From Fictibacillus arsenicus (lineage in GTDB: Bacteria; Bacillota; Bacilli; Bacillales; Fictibacillaceae): a stretch of 64,000 nucleotides of DNA. The stretch is from positions 372,001-436,000 of the forward strand of contig NZ_MQMF01000003.1 in the NCBI RefSeq assembly GCF_001999465.1, read 5' to 3'. Below, one piece after another: positions 1 through 8,219 of the stretch. How positions within the stretch are numbered: the stretch's first letter is position 1; each line of letters opens with the position of its first letter. The notes under the pieces are model-generated. The model searched no databases, had not been told where the DNA came from, and worked only from the letters and a program-made list of their open reading frames with translations. The translations under genes were made by a program, and so were the position numbers.

Positions 1-607
1 TCGTTTCGCCTTCAGATTCACTAGTAAGAACAACTGGTGCCAAGTACTCTAAGTTTACTTGGTGAACGATACCTGTTGCTGGAGGAACTGCACGGTAGTT
101 ATCAAATGCGGATTGAGCCCAGCTTAATAACTTATAACGCTCTTCGTTACGAGCAAATTCAAGATTCATGTTATATGCCAGTGAATCTTCAGTACCTGCT
201 TTATCAACCTGAACAGAATGGTCAACAACAAGGTCAACCGGAATATCAGGATTGATCTGTGAAGGATCTCCACCCATATCTTTCATTGCTTTACGAAGTG
301 AAGCCAAATCAACTACAGCCGGAACTCCTGTAAAGTCTTGAAGGATAACACGGGATGGCTTAAAAGGAACATCTATATCTTTAAGTTCACTTGTACCCCA
401 TTTAGCCAGGTTTTCAACATGCTCTTTGTTAATTACTTTTCCATCATACTGTCTAAGTACAGATTCCAATAAAACTTTTACAGAGTAAGGCAACTTAGAT
501 ACGTTACCAATTCCCGCTTCTTCTAACGCTCCTAGACGGTAGTAGCTATATTGCTTACCGTTGACATCAAAAGTAGAACGGGCATTAAATACATCATTCT
601 TTTTCAT
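1..607 (-). CDS. citB: Aconitate hydratase, N-terminal part (runs off the window)
   Basis: The minus-strand frame opens at an ATG at 607 preceded by a GGGAGAG-type ribosome site and stays open to the window edge, about 202 codons. The N-terminus reads [13 protein letters not shown] and later contains [13 protein letters not shown] and [13 protein letters not shown], which are hallmarks of the AcnA/CitB aconitase family (about 900 residues). The enzyme isomerises citrate to isocitrate in the TCA cycle, using a 4Fe-4S cluster whose cysteines lie in the missing part. In B. subtilis citB is also next to sspO and sspP. Only the first fifth of the protein is present. Confidence 0.95.
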   Translation of the reverse strand, partial: MKKNDVFNARSTFDVNGKQYSYYRLGALEEAGIGNVSKLPYSVKVLLESVLRQYDGKVINKEHVENLAKWGTSELKDIDVPFKPSRVILQDFTGVPAVVDLASLRKAMKDMGGDPSQINPDIPVDLVVDHSVQVDKAGTEDSLAYNMNLEFARNEERYKLLSWAQSAFDNYRAVPPATGIVHQVNLEYLAPVVLTSESEGET

Positions 608-892
608 GCTCCACTCTCTCCCTTCAATAACAATCATACACGATTATGAGAAAAATTGTCGAAAAAATGTGCTCAATTCCCTAGTAAATCACATAAAAAC
701 TTTTTTTCCCTTTATAATCATATGTAAAACCCTTTCATAAGTAAAATAGTTAATCGTTATCAAACGACATAAGTTTTACTTATGAGTGTTTGAGCACCGT
801 TTAATTTTAATGAACATATAATGGAGTATGCAATACAATTTGTTTTATTTTTTCCTTCTTCAAAATGCCGCAATAAGATCGGAGGGAATAGG

Positions 893-1081
893 ATGGATTG
901 GTTAAAAAAATTAGCAGCATTGCTCGTTTTAATCGGAGCATTAAACTGGGGATTAGTCGGTCTTTTTGGCTTTAATGTTGTTACAGAGATTTTTGGAAGC
1001 GCTGCCACAGTTACAAAAGTTATCTATAGCCTAATCGGGCTTTCAGGATTATGGATGCTTTTAACAAAATATAAATCGTGA
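893..1081 (+). CDS. Small DUF378-type membrane protein
   Basis: 62 residues beginning MDWLKKLAALLVLIGALNWG. The start at 893 is chosen because GGAGGG lies just upstream; an upstream ATG at 821 in the same frame has no ribosome site and adds a non-homologous extension. Two hydrophobic helices (about residues 5-25 and 38-57) and the GALNWGLVGLFGFN pattern fit the DUF378 family of small membrane proteins, whose function is unknown. It is followed directly by a strong terminator, so it is probably a single-gene unit. Confidence 0.8.
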   Translation: MDWLKKLAALLVLIGALNWGLVGLFGFNVVTEIFGSAATVTKVIYSLIGLSGLWMLLTKYKS

Positions 1082-1088
1082 AGCAGTT

Positions 1089-1122
1089 GAAGCACTCCTT
1101 TTTTTGGAGTGCTTCTTCTTTT
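1089..1122 (+). terminator. Rho-independent terminator of the DUF378 gene
   Basis: A 10-bp perfect stem, GAAGCACTCC (1089-1098) with GGAGTGCTTC (1106-1115), with an all-T loop and a T-rich tail. Confidence 0.9.
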
Positions 1123-1162
1123 TTTATTTGGTACACACTAAGAAAACGGAGGTGAAAAATTC

Positions 1163-1333
1163 ATGGGAAGAAATAAAGCAAATCATGTACGTCCTGGTAT
1201 GAACGCTGCTAAAGCACAAGGCAAAGGTGCAGGGTACGAAACAGAATTCGGAAACGAAGCTCTAACATTGCCTAACGAAAAACTAAGTGAAGCTGAACGC
1301 CAAAACAACAAAAAAACGAAAAAACGTCATTAA
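1163..1333 (+). CDS. sspO: Small acid-soluble spore protein O
   Basis: 56 residues starting [19 protein letters not shown], ending in a lysine-rich tail (NNKKTKKRH). The KANHV.GMN.AK.QGKGAGY core and the [11 protein letters not shown] end match SspO of B. subtilis. The protein is packed in the forespore core. A clear GGAGGTG site lies 8 bases before the ATG. Its stop overlaps by 4 bases the end of the convergent gene at 1330-1587. It sits beside sspP and citB as in B. subtilis. Confidence 0.92.
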   Translation: MGRNKANHVRPGMNAAKAQGKGAGYETEFGNEALTLPNEKLSEAERQNNKKTKKRH

Positions 1334-1587
1334 GGTTTCGGAAATTGATTCTGGAGCTGTTCTAATTCATTCAAATAATTTTTAAGCTGTGAATGCTGAT
1401 GTTCTGAAGCTGTTTCCAGAGCATTTTCAATCTGCTGGCGTGCCTTTTCATTCTCTGTCATAAAATGAGAATAAAAAACACCGTATTCACTATTAGAAGC
1501 ATTTAACTGTTTTGATATTTCCATTGCGTGATGATATCCTTGTTCTGCTGCTTGGTATGCTTGTTGCTTATCTTTGTGATATGGCAT
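1330..1587 (-). CDS. Conserved-looking hypothetical protein, 85 aa
   Basis: The start at 1587 is chosen because AAGGAAGG lies upstream; a longer frame back to 1677 runs into the divergent sspP control region. The product ([20 protein letters not shown]...) is soluble, helical, rich in Gln, Glu and Ala, and has no recognisable domain. It is divergent from sspP and convergent with sspO, overlapping the sspO stop. A sporulation role is only suggested by position. I do not recognise the family. Confidence 0.6.
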   Translation of the reverse strand: MPYHKDKQQAYQAAEQGYHHAMEISKQLNASNSEYGVFYSHFMTENEKARQQIENALETASEHQHSQLKNYLNELEQLQNQFPKP

Positions 1588-1665
1588 ATTAACCTTCCTT
1601 TTTTGGTTTGATATACCTTTAAGCTTCCATTTTAAATAATTATTATTCAAAAGGAGGGCATTTTT

Positions 1666-1806
1666 ATGGGAGAACACAATACATTTAAAGATATTAGAAA
1701 AAATGCACCTAAAGGCGAAAATCCTGGACAGCCAGCACCAATGAGCGGGTCAAAAAAAGTAAAACAACGAAACCATACGAGACAAAATCATGGTCAAGGT
1801 AGTTAA
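1666..1806 (+). CDS. sspP: Small acid-soluble spore protein P
   Basis: 46 residues, starting [17 protein letters not shown] and containing [23 protein letters not shown] split across the middle. This matches SspP (CotL) of B. subtilis almost throughout. AAGGAGGG precedes the ATG by 8 bases. A CATTTTA element about 38 bases upstream could be a sigma-G -10, but the matching -35 is unclear. Confidence 0.93.
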   Translation: MGEHNTFKDIRKNAPKGENPGQPAPMSGSKKVKQRNHTRQNHGQGS

Positions 1807-1820
1807 GAATATATAAAAAA

Positions 1821-1858
1821 GATGGGCTAGTCCTTTTGGGATAGCCCATCCAATTTTT
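1821..1858 (+). terminator. Rho-independent terminator of sspP
   Basis: A 9-bp stem, GATGGGCTA (1821-1829) with TAGCCCATC (1842-1850), followed by CAATTTTTT. Confidence 0.9.
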
Positions 1859-1934
1859 TAGATGCTTAAAGGTGTAATCACATAAAAACCGCTCATCTTC
1901 ACATATTTTTACATTTTTATCCAAAAGGTTCTAC

Positions 1935-3317
1935 TTAAGCAATAATAGAATTTATTGCTTCAATTAATATCGCTTCTTCTTCCTCTGTTACTGTTCTTAG
2001 ATCCAAAAGCACTTCTTCATCTTTAATCCTAACAATTATCGACGCTGAATTTTCGCGTAACAGGTTGGCCAAATAAGATGCACCTTTATCATGTTTTAAA
2101 ACGAGGCAATATGTTGGAAGTTTTACTTCAGGCATTGTGCCTCCGCCAACTTTTGAAAAGTCTTGAATGATATTCATCTGTAAATTGTCCTGATTATCAA
2201 TCTGGTCCATTAATTTAAGTGTTCTTATTTTAATCTCATCAGGGGTTTTTAAGATATCCCGTACTGTCGGAATGGATACAAAATCTTTAATAAGATATGC
2301 ATTTAATGTTTCATTCAAAGCTGCGATAGTAAATTTATCTACACGAAGGACTCGTGCGAGCTGATGTTTCTTTAAGATATCAATATATTTCTTTTTACCC
2401 GCAATGATCCCTGCCTGCGGTCCGCCTAAAAGCTTATCACCACTAAACGAAACTAAATCGAGTCCTTGATTGATTATAGAAGAAACTAGAGGTTCTTCAC
2501 CGATTCCATGCGATTGGAATGGATAAAGTGCCCCGCTTCCTAAATCTTCATATATGATAACCTCTTGTGAACTTTTTTTAAGTTCCATTAATTCAGCTGA
2601 AGAAACACTTTTTGTGAATCCTATAACTTTAAAATTGCTTGTATGAACTTTCATCACCATGCCTGTATTTTCATTTATGGCTGTTTCATAGTCAGAGTAA
2701 TGAGTTTTGTTCGTGGTACCCACTTCTTTTAAAAATGCACCGCTTTCTTCCATGATCGATGACACACGGAACGACCCGCCTATCTCAACAAGCTCACCTC
2801 TAGAAACAATAACTTCCTTGTTTTTCGCAAGAGCCTTTAAAATAAGATAAACTGCAGCTGCATTATTGTTTACAACAAGCGCTGCTTCTGCACCTGTCGA
2901 TTTTTTTATTAAATCCTCAGTCAGGTCGTGTCTTGAACCTCTTTTTCCTTGTTCTAAGTTATACTCCAGATTCGAATACATTAAAGCTGTTTCTGTCATC
3001 CTTTTAACAGCCTTTTCACTTAGTCTTGATCTTCCTAGATTAGTGTGGATTACTACACCGCTAGCGTTTATAACTGTTCGAATCTGATTTTTAGGACTAC
3101 TTAATTTTTTTATAACGGTTTGTTTAATGAGTCCATAAATATCAGCGTTCAAGTCAATGGAATTCCAATCAGTTTGTATACGATTCCGCCAGAATGCTAT
3201 CGCTTCCTGAACAGCACGTGTTATTTCCTTTTCATTTTTACCATTCACTTCAAGACTGATTTCTTTTGTGACTTCATGAACCGCAGGCAGCTGCCTTAAA
3301 AGGTTTGATTTTATCAA
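1935..3317 (-). CDS. selA: L-seryl-tRNA(Sec) selenium transferase SelA
   Basis: 460 residues, the usual SelA length. SelA is a PLP enzyme that converts Ser-tRNA-Sec to Sec-tRNA-Sec using selenophosphate. The SelA core is present: INASGVVIHTNLGRSRLS near residue 80, and the SFSGDKLLGGPQAG segment carrying the PLP lysine near residue 295. The start is a TTG at 3317 with AGGAGGAG seven bases upstream. It lies 57 bp downstream of the SelW-like selenoprotein gene on the same strand and is probably cotranscribed with it. selD is divergent on the other side. Confidence 0.95.
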   Translation of the reverse strand: MIKSNLLRQLPAVHEVTKEISLEVNGKNEKEITRAVQEAIAFWRNRIQTDWNSIDLNADIYGLIKQTVIKKLSSPKNQIRTVINASGVVIHTNLGRSRLSEKAVKRMTETALMYSNLEYNLEQGKRGSRHDLTEDLIKKSTGAEAALVVNNNAAAVYLILKALAKNKEVIVSRGELVEIGGSFRVSSIMEESGAFLKEVGTTNKTHYSDYETAINENTGMVMKVHTSNFKVIGFTKSVSSAELMELKKSSQEVIIYEDLGSGALYPFQSHGIGEEPLVSSIINQGLDLVSFSGDKLLGGPQAGIIAGKKKYIDILKKHQLARVLRVDKFTIAALNETLNAYLIKDFVSIPTVRDILKTPDEIKIRTLKLMDQIDNQDNLQMNIIQDFSKVGGGTMPEVKLPTYCLVLKHDKGASYLANLLRENSASIIVRIKDEEVLLDLRTVTEEEEAILIEAINSIIA

Positions 3318-3373
3318 AATGAAACTCCTCCTAAAAGGCTTAAATAGATATCCTTAAAGGAGGATTTTTCCAT

Positions 3374-3610
3374 TTAAGCATTCAATTTCTCAAGTTCTTG
3401 AATAATCCATTCGTGATCCGGAAATTCTCCAGTTTCTTTTTTCGAATAGATTTTACTGCCATTAACAGAGACTTCAAATACCCCGCCTGAACTAGGTATA
3501 AGCTCAAGTGATGGAATTCGTGAACGGAAATGGCTAAAAAGGTCCTCCGCGAGACTCGCGGCTTTTGGTGCAAAGTTTCACATCATGCAGAATTCGATAC
3601 TTACTTTCAT
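3374..3610 (-). CDS. SelW/Rdx-family selenoprotein with in-frame UGA (Sec)
   Basis: Reading UGA (3578-3580) as selenocysteine gives 78 residues: MKVSIEFCMMU, then NFAPKAASLAEDLFSHF, ending in IIQELEKLNA. The CxxU pair at residues 8-11, the following N-F-x-P-x-A, the central SGGVFEV and the late GEFPDHEWI are typical of thioredoxin-like Rdx (SelW/SelT/SelH) proteins. A perfect hairpin lies 16 bases after the UGA (bSECIS). AAGGAGG precedes two adjacent ATGs (3613, 3610); either could start. It sits between selA and selD, as expected of a Sec user. A standard caller would miss it or split it. Confidence 0.9.
3547..3561 (-). promoter_or_regulatory. bSECIS-like hairpin for the SelW-like UGA
   Basis: In the mRNA, CCGCGA-GTC-TCGCGG forms a perfect 6-bp GC-rich stem with a 3-base loop, starting 16 nucleotides after the UGA. 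Bacterial SECIS elements lie inside the coding region just after the UGA and bind the SelB C-terminal domains. The fit is positional and structural; binding is inferred. Confidence 0.8.
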
Positions 3611-3613
3611 CAT

Positions 3614-3701
3614 TCATCCTCCTTTTTTAAGACTATTTTAGTATATCCTTAGCCAATAAACAAAAAAATTGTTTATACTACCTATAGGAGGTGCGTTACA
3701 T
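3614..3701. promoter_or_regulatory. Divergent control region between selW-like/selA and selD
   Basis: The 88-bp gap must hold promoters in both directions. It contains a 7-bp inverted repeat TAAACAA-N5-TTGTTTA (3657-3675) that could be an operator, and TATACT-like -10 hexamers on both strands. No convincing -35 partners with 17-bp spacing were found. Confidence 0.45.
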
Positions 3702-4757
3702 ATGACAAGCAAAGACAAAGTGAAGCTTACCCATCTGTCATCGAAAGGCGGCTGAGGATGCAAGATTGGTCCTGAAGACCTGGCGCAAGTTTTGCGTCAT
3801 TTACCAGAAAGAGAATATGACCCTAACCTTTTAGTAGGTCTTGATACATCTGATGATGCAGGAGTTTATAAATTAACAGATGAACTTGCAATGATACAGA
3901 CTGTTGATTTCTTCACCCCGATCGTTGACGACCCGTATATGTTTGGTCAGATTGCTGCTGCAAATTCTTTAAGCGATGTTTACGCAATGGGTGGACGTCC
4001 CACTACCGTTATGAATATCGTTGGTTTCCCGATTGGAGTATTAGGTCACGATGTATTAGCAGAAATACTTAAAGGTGCTGCAGACAAAGTAAAGGAGTCT
4101 GGTGCAGTTCTTGTAGGCGGACATTCTATTGACGATGCTGAGCCTAAATTTGGCCTTTCTGTAACCGGCCTCGTACACCCTTCTAAGGTTTTCAAAAATG
4201 TTGGTGCAAAACCAGGAGATGCACTCGTTTTAACAAAACCCATTGGGGTAGGTATACAGACGACCGCTATTAAAAAAGACAAACTAACATCCGAGCAGCT
4301 TCAGCTTGTGACTGAAACGATGGCAGAATTAAATAAAACTGCTGCCGAATGTTTAGAAGGCCTTTCACCTCATGCGGTAACAGATGTTACCGGATTCGGA
4401 CTGCTCGGTCATGCCACAGAAATGGCTAAAGGCACAGGAGGTATTTCAATACACATCAATTTTGAAGACGTACCTTTACTTCCTGGCACGTTAGAACTAG
4501 CTCAAGAAGGGGTCGTCCCTGGCGGATCAAAAGCAAACCATCGCTGGATCCAAGAAGACGTGATGTATGGTGATCACCTCAAGGTATGGCAGCAGCATAT
4601 ATTATGCGATGCTGTAACCTCAGGAGGACTATTAGTAAGCATGCCAAAAGATGAAGCAGATGAATATATTAAACGTCTTCATGCAAAAGGAAAACAAAAT
4701 GCAAGTATTGTAGGAAAAGTTACAGATCTAACTGAAAAACCGATTATTGCTAACTAA
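3702..4757 (+). CDS. selD: Selenide, water dikinase SelD, itself a selenoprotein (in-frame UGA)
   Basis: From the ATG at 3702, with TAGGAGG upstream, the frame reads MTSKDKVKLTHLSSKGG, then UGA at 3753-3755, then GCKIGPEDLAQVL. This is the catalytic G-[C/U]-GCK motif of SelD, with Sec in place of Cys and the essential Lys three residues later. The full protein is 351 residues, the family length. Downstream motifs include GLDTSDDAGVYKL, TVDFFTPIVDDPY and TDVTGFGLLGH. SelD makes selenophosphate from selenide and ATP. Annotation from the TTG at 3792 would drop the active site. It converges on the phnC-like gene. Confidence 0.96.
3768..3780 (+). promoter_or_regulatory. bSECIS-like hairpin for the selD UGA
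   Basis: GGTC-CTGAA-GACC forms a 4-bp stem with a 5-base loop, starting 12 nucleotides after the UGA. It is shorter than the selW-like element, but the place and form fit. Confidence 0.6.
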
Positions 4758-4760
4758 AAA

Positions 4761-4787
4761 AACTCCGGATTTCCGGAGTTTTTTTAC
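4761..4787. terminator. Bidirectional terminator between selD and the phnC-like gene
   Basis: A 9-bp stem, AACTCCGGA (4761-4769) with TCCGGAGTT (4772-4780), flanked by A-runs on one side and T-runs on the other. It serves both convergent genes. Confidence 0.9.
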
Positions 4788-5521
4788 TGGTTATATGTTT
4801 CAGCATAAACTTTTTCGTCGAATTTTTCTGGTGCGCCATCAAAAATGAGTTTTCCTTTTTTCAAAGCAATAATTCTTGTCGCGAATTTTTTTGCAAGTCC
4901 GACATCATGAACATTGATGATGGATACTAAGTTTCGCTTTAAATGCGTTTCTTTTAAAAGATGAAAAATTCTTTCAGCCGTACCAGGATCTAAACTAGCA
5001 ACAGGTTCGTCCCCTAAAAAAACTTTAGGATTTTGAATAAGCGCTCTTGCAATTGCTACCCTTTGCTTTTGTCCCCCGCTCAGATTCTCTACTCTTCTTG
5101 TTGGCTCCACTGTTAATTCAACTTGATCTATTGCCTCTAATGCAGACATTCTTTCATTTGAATTAAATAATCCGAGCAGATTTTCATACGATTTTTTATA
5201 GCCAAACAACCCTGTTAAAATGTTTTGAACGACACTCATTCTAGGAATCAAGTTAAAATGCTGAAAAATCATTCCCGTTTTGCGGCGAACCTCTAAGTTT
5301 TCTTTAGGACTCATTTCAGAGAGAGATTTATCATTCCATTTTACTGTTCCTTCTGATACCGGCTGAAGTCCGTTGATGCAGCGGATAAATGTAGATTTCC
5401 CTGCACCGCTCTTGCCTAATACACAAACGAACTCTCCTTGATTAAAATGGATGCTCAAATCTTTCAAAGCTGGTTCAGCTGTACCAGGATATAAAACTGA
5501 CACATTTTCGAATTTGATCAT
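4784..5521 (-). CDS. PhnC-type ABC importer ATP-binding protein in sel operon
   Basis: 245 residues with Walker A (GKSGAGKST, near 37-45), signature LSGGQKQRVAIARAL and Walker B (VFLGDEPVASLDP). The size and sequence fit the phosphonate/phosphite PhnC family, the energising subunit of a three-part importer. It is last in a tight operon (selB, glycosyltransferase, PhnD-like, PhnE-like, this gene), 8 bp after the permease. No C-P lyase or phosphonate catabolism gene is near, so a selenium-compound substrate is plausible from context but unproven. Confidence 0.88.
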   Translation of the reverse strand: MIKFENVSVLYPGTAEPALKDLSIHFNQGEFVCVLGKSGAGKSTFIRCINGLQPVSEGTVKWNDKSLSEMSPKENLEVRRKTGMIFQHFNLIPRMSVVQNILTGLFGYKKSYENLLGLFNSNERMSALEAIDQVELTVEPTRRVENLSGGQKQRVAIARALIQNPKVFLGDEPVASLDPGTAERIFHLLKETHLKRNLVSIINVHDVGLAKKFATRIIALKKGKLIFDGAPEKFDEKVYAETYNQ

Positions 5522-5529
5522 CTTACCAC

Positions 5530-6288
5530 CTAAATAACCTTTTCCCGTATTTTCCCGCCAATGTAATCTACTAAAATCACCATGATCATGATTAACAGAA
5601 CATCTACAGACACTAGCTGATATTGAAATGTTTTAAAATGAATAAAAAGCTGCTGCCCGATTCCGCCTCCGCCAATCAGCCCTAATATGAGGGAAGTCCT
5701 GATTGCTACTTCGAATCGGTAAAAAAACTGAGACAGAACATTTGGCCAGATTTGAGGAAGAATGGCAAATAAATTCCCTATCCAGCGTTTAGCTCCTACA
5801 GCAGACATCGCTTCCATCGGACCTTTATCTGCTGCTTCAATAAGTTCTGAGATGAGCTTCCCTAGCACTCCTATGTTATGCAATACAATTGCGATTACTG
5901 CTGGAAATGGACCGAGTCCTAATGTGGTTAATAAAATTAAACCAAATACAAACTCTGGAACTGATCTTAAAAAGCTAAGATAAAACCTAGTTGCTGCAAA
6001 AATCAAGCGATGACCGCTGGTATTTCGTGCTGCCAGAAAGCTCAATGGAAGTGCAATGATCAATCCGAACAAACTCCCCAAAAATGCGATGGAAATCGTC
6101 AAAACGCTTTCTGTAAATAAGAAAGGAAGACTTTCTGTGTTCATCGGAAACCATTTTGATAGAAAATCTCCCATATTTTCAAAATCCTGAAACTTAGAAA
6201 GGTCGAACTCTGTCAATCTCATACTATAAGCTGCGAGAACCGCAATTATGAGAAAGACAAAGAATTGTCTCTTTTTAAACCAAACCAT
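5530..6288 (-). CDS. PhnE-type ABC importer permease
   Basis: 252 residues, with about six hydrophobic segments and the binding-protein-dependent permease EAA-like loop (AADKGPMEAMSAVGAKRWI near 150-168). Segments such as FLRSVPEFVFGLILL and LILGLIGGGGIGQQLF are typical of PhnE. It would form the membrane channel with the PhnC-like ATPase. The ATG at 6288 follows GAGGGG. It lies 9 bp after the binding-protein gene. Substrate is unknown; neighbours are selenium genes. Confidence 0.88.
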   Translation of the reverse strand: MVWFKKRQFFVFLIIAVLAAYSMRLTEFDLSKFQDFENMGDFLSKWFPMNTESLPFLFTESVLTISIAFLGSLFGLIIALPLSFLAARNTSGHRLIFAATRFYLSFLRSVPEFVFGLILLTTLGLGPFPAVIAIVLHNIGVLGKLISELIEAADKGPMEAMSAVGAKRWIGNLFAILPQIWPNVLSQFFYRFEVAIRTSLILGLIGGGGIGQQLFIHFKTFQYQLVSVDVLLIMIMVILVDYIGGKIREKVI

Positions 6289-6297
6289 TGTTCCCCT

Positions 6298-7191
6298 CTA
6301 TTCTTTGATCATACCTTCTTTTATAGCCGCCTTACGTATACTTTCATAATCTTTGTTCTCCGCTTTCGTAAAACCGGTGGCTCCGAATGCATCAAGGATC
6401 TCTTTGTCTTTAATACTTAAGAAAATATCTTGCAGCTGTTTCATTGTTTCCTTGTCTGTATTTTTTGCAACTGCCCAAGGATATTGAAACAGTTTTTCAG
6501 ACTTCCAAATCACCTTAAACTGTTTGCCATCAACTGTTCCTTCTTCCACAAGCTTGTCATAGATGGCACTATCGATCGCCCCGACATCAACTTGTTTGTT
6601 TTGGACGGCAAGTGCAGTAGCATCATGTGATCCAGTGAATCTTACATTTTTAAAATCATTCTCAGCTTCACTCTTATAAACACCTTCATCTTTAAGCTTG
6701 ATACCCGGAATTAATGAACCAGATGTTGAAGAAGGGTCACCAAAAGCAAATTTTACATTTTTAACATCTTTGATCATATCGTCAATATTCTCATACTTAC
6801 TGTCTTTATGAGTAATTAAGTAAGAATAATAAAATGGTTCCCCTTTTATCAGCTGTGTTACGATCGCTTTTGCTCCGCTTTCTTCTTGAGCAACTACATA
6901 TGTAAGAGGCCCGAAATATGCCATATCAATCTTCTCATAATTCATTGCTTCTACTACTCCATTGTAGTCAGGGTAAGAAGTGATCTTTACTTCACGATCC
7001 ATTTTTTCGCTCAAAATATTCTGAAGCTTATCAAGCGCTCCCTTCATTTCACCTTCTGTTTGAGCAGGAATAACTCCTATTGTAAATACTTCATCTTTAT
7101 TGCCTGCACCTTTATCTTTATTTTCATCCTTTGTACCGCATGCAGATACTAACAATGCTAGAATTACAAACAACAAACCTAATTTTTTCAT
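6298..7191 (-). CDS. PhnD-type substrate-binding lipoprotein
   Basis: 297 residues. A signal peptide (MKKLGLLFVILALLVSAC) ends in a lipobox with the lipid-bearing Cys near residue 18. The rest fits the phosphate/phosphite/phosphonate-binding family: FTIGVIPAQTEGEM, DMAYFGPLTYVVA and GDPSSTSGSLIPGI, the last being the usual ligand-contact serine/threonine loop. Its ATG overlaps the stop of the glycosyltransferase gene by 4 bases, so translation is coupled. This ties the transporter to the sel operon. The ligand could be a phosphonate, phosphite or a selenium oxyanion or organoselenium compound. Confidence 0.88.
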   Translation of the reverse strand: MKKLGLLFVILALLVSACGTKDENKDKGAGNKDEVFTIGVIPAQTEGEMKGALDKLQNILSEKMDREVKITSYPDYNGVVEAMNYEKIDMAYFGPLTYVVAQEESGAKAIVTQLIKGEPFYYSYLITHKDSKYENIDDMIKDVKNVKFAFGDPSSTSGSLIPGIKLKDEGVYKSEAENDFKNVRFTGSHDATALAVQNKQVDVGAIDSAIYDKLVEEGTVDGKQFKVIWKSEKLFQYPWAVAKNTDKETMKQLQDIFLSIKDKEILDAFGATGFTKAENKDYESIRKAAIKEGMIKE

Positions 7192-8216
7192 TTATTTCTC
7201 TCCTTTATTGTTTCATACAAAGTGACGTATGAATTGATTTCCTTATCCATAGTGTGGTTCTCTGTTACTGTCTGATACCCGTTTTGGATCACTTTTTGTG
7301 CAAAAGCTTTATCTGATACTAGTTGTTTCAAAGAATCATACAATTCGTTTACGTCACGAAATATCATGCCGTTTTTTTTGTGCTGAATAATACTTGTATT
7401 TCCAGTGTTATCTCTAGCGATTACAGGTTTATGTTCAATCATTGCCTCCAGCAAAGAAGTTGGCTGTCCTTCGGAAATAGATGTATTTATGACAATGTCA
7501 GCCCACTGATAAACTTCTTTCATCTTAGACAAATCTATTTCAGGCAGATAATAAAACCATTCATATTTTCCACAAGCATATTTGACTTCTTCGAATACAG
7601 CGTCATCCAGGTTTGCTCCTAATATCAAAAACACAATTTGCGGATATTCAGCTTTTAATTTTTCTAAAGCAGGAATTGCATAGAGCACATCTTTTATACT
7701 CCGCAATCCGGCAGGCAGTAAAATTCTTGGATTGCCTTCAGGCAGCATCAGCTTTGTATCATCTGCTTTTTCAGGTAAATAAACACTTTGCGGTATCACA
7801 TGTATGACCTCATTTGAAAATCCATGATCATTTACGAGTGATTCTTTTGCCTTCTCAGTAAATACTGTAACTGCTTTTGCTTTTTGTAAAAGAGGCGCAT
7901 AAATTTTTTCATCCTCTTTTAAAGAATGATTAATATCTGTTCCTCCTGAAGTAACCATATATGGTTTTTTTAATTCAATTTTATGTTTTTCTGACCATTT
8001 TAAAAAACGGGCAAATTGCAATATATGAAAAACATCTGCATTTTCCATCTGCTCAAGAACCTCTTGTGTGAGATCTTCTTCTTCATACGCATACACGTAA
8101 ACAGAAACATCCTCTTTTTTTAAGCCGTGCTGAATTCTTCTCGCTGTCGTTGAATTCCCGCGATCTTGATGAAAATACGGGGTAAAAAACATTACTTTTA
8201 ATGCACTATCTTTCAA
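7188..8216 (-). CDS. GT4-fold glycosyltransferase (GLT1D1/SenB-like) in sel operon
   Basis: 342 residues. Motifs in order: VTSGGTDINHS (about 90-100), VIPQSVYLP, LLPAGLRSIKDVLYAIPAL (about 165-185), INTSISEGQPTSLLEAM with the GT4 donor-site Glu (about 245-260), and NTGNTSIIQH. This GGTD / QS / AGLRxxKD / SEG / GN set resembles animal GLT1D1 and the selenosugar synthase SenB. It starts with a TTG 3 bases after the selB stop and overlaps phnD by 4 bases. SenB joins selenophosphate to a UDP-sugar, so a selenosugar role is an attractive inference. A different sugar-transfer role remains possible, and the start is uncertain. Confidence 0.75.
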   Translation of the reverse strand: MKDSALKVMFFTPYFHQDRGNSTTARRIQHGLKKEDVSVYVYAYEEEDLTQEVLEQMENADVFHILQFARFLKWSEKHKIELKKPYMVTSGGTDINHSLKEDEKIYAPLLQKAKAVTVFTEKAKESLVNDHGFSNEVIHVIPQSVYLPEKADDTKLMLPEGNPRILLPAGLRSIKDVLYAIPALEKLKAEYPQIVFLILGANLDDAVFEEVKYACGKYEWFYYLPEIDLSKMKEVYQWADIVINTSISEGQPTSLLEAMIEHKPVIARDNTGNTSIIQHKKNGMIFRDVNELYDSLKQLVSDKAFAQKVIQNGYQTVTENHTMDKEINSYVTLYETIKERNK

Positions 8217-8219
8217 TCC

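Noticed and set aside
3382..3573. 63-aa frame overlapping the SelW-like gene
   Set aside because: It is the out-of-phase reading of the selenoprotein gene and has no ribosome site.
3792..4757. SelD starting at TTG 3792
   Set aside because: Lacks the active-site motif; the upstream frame with UGA read as Sec restores the whole family N-terminus and has a good ribosome site.
4784..7191. Simple phosphonate-uptake assignment for the PhnCDE-like genes
   Set aside because: Family membership fits, but there is no C-P lyase or phosphonatase nearby and the genes are locked in the selB operon, so substrate was left open.
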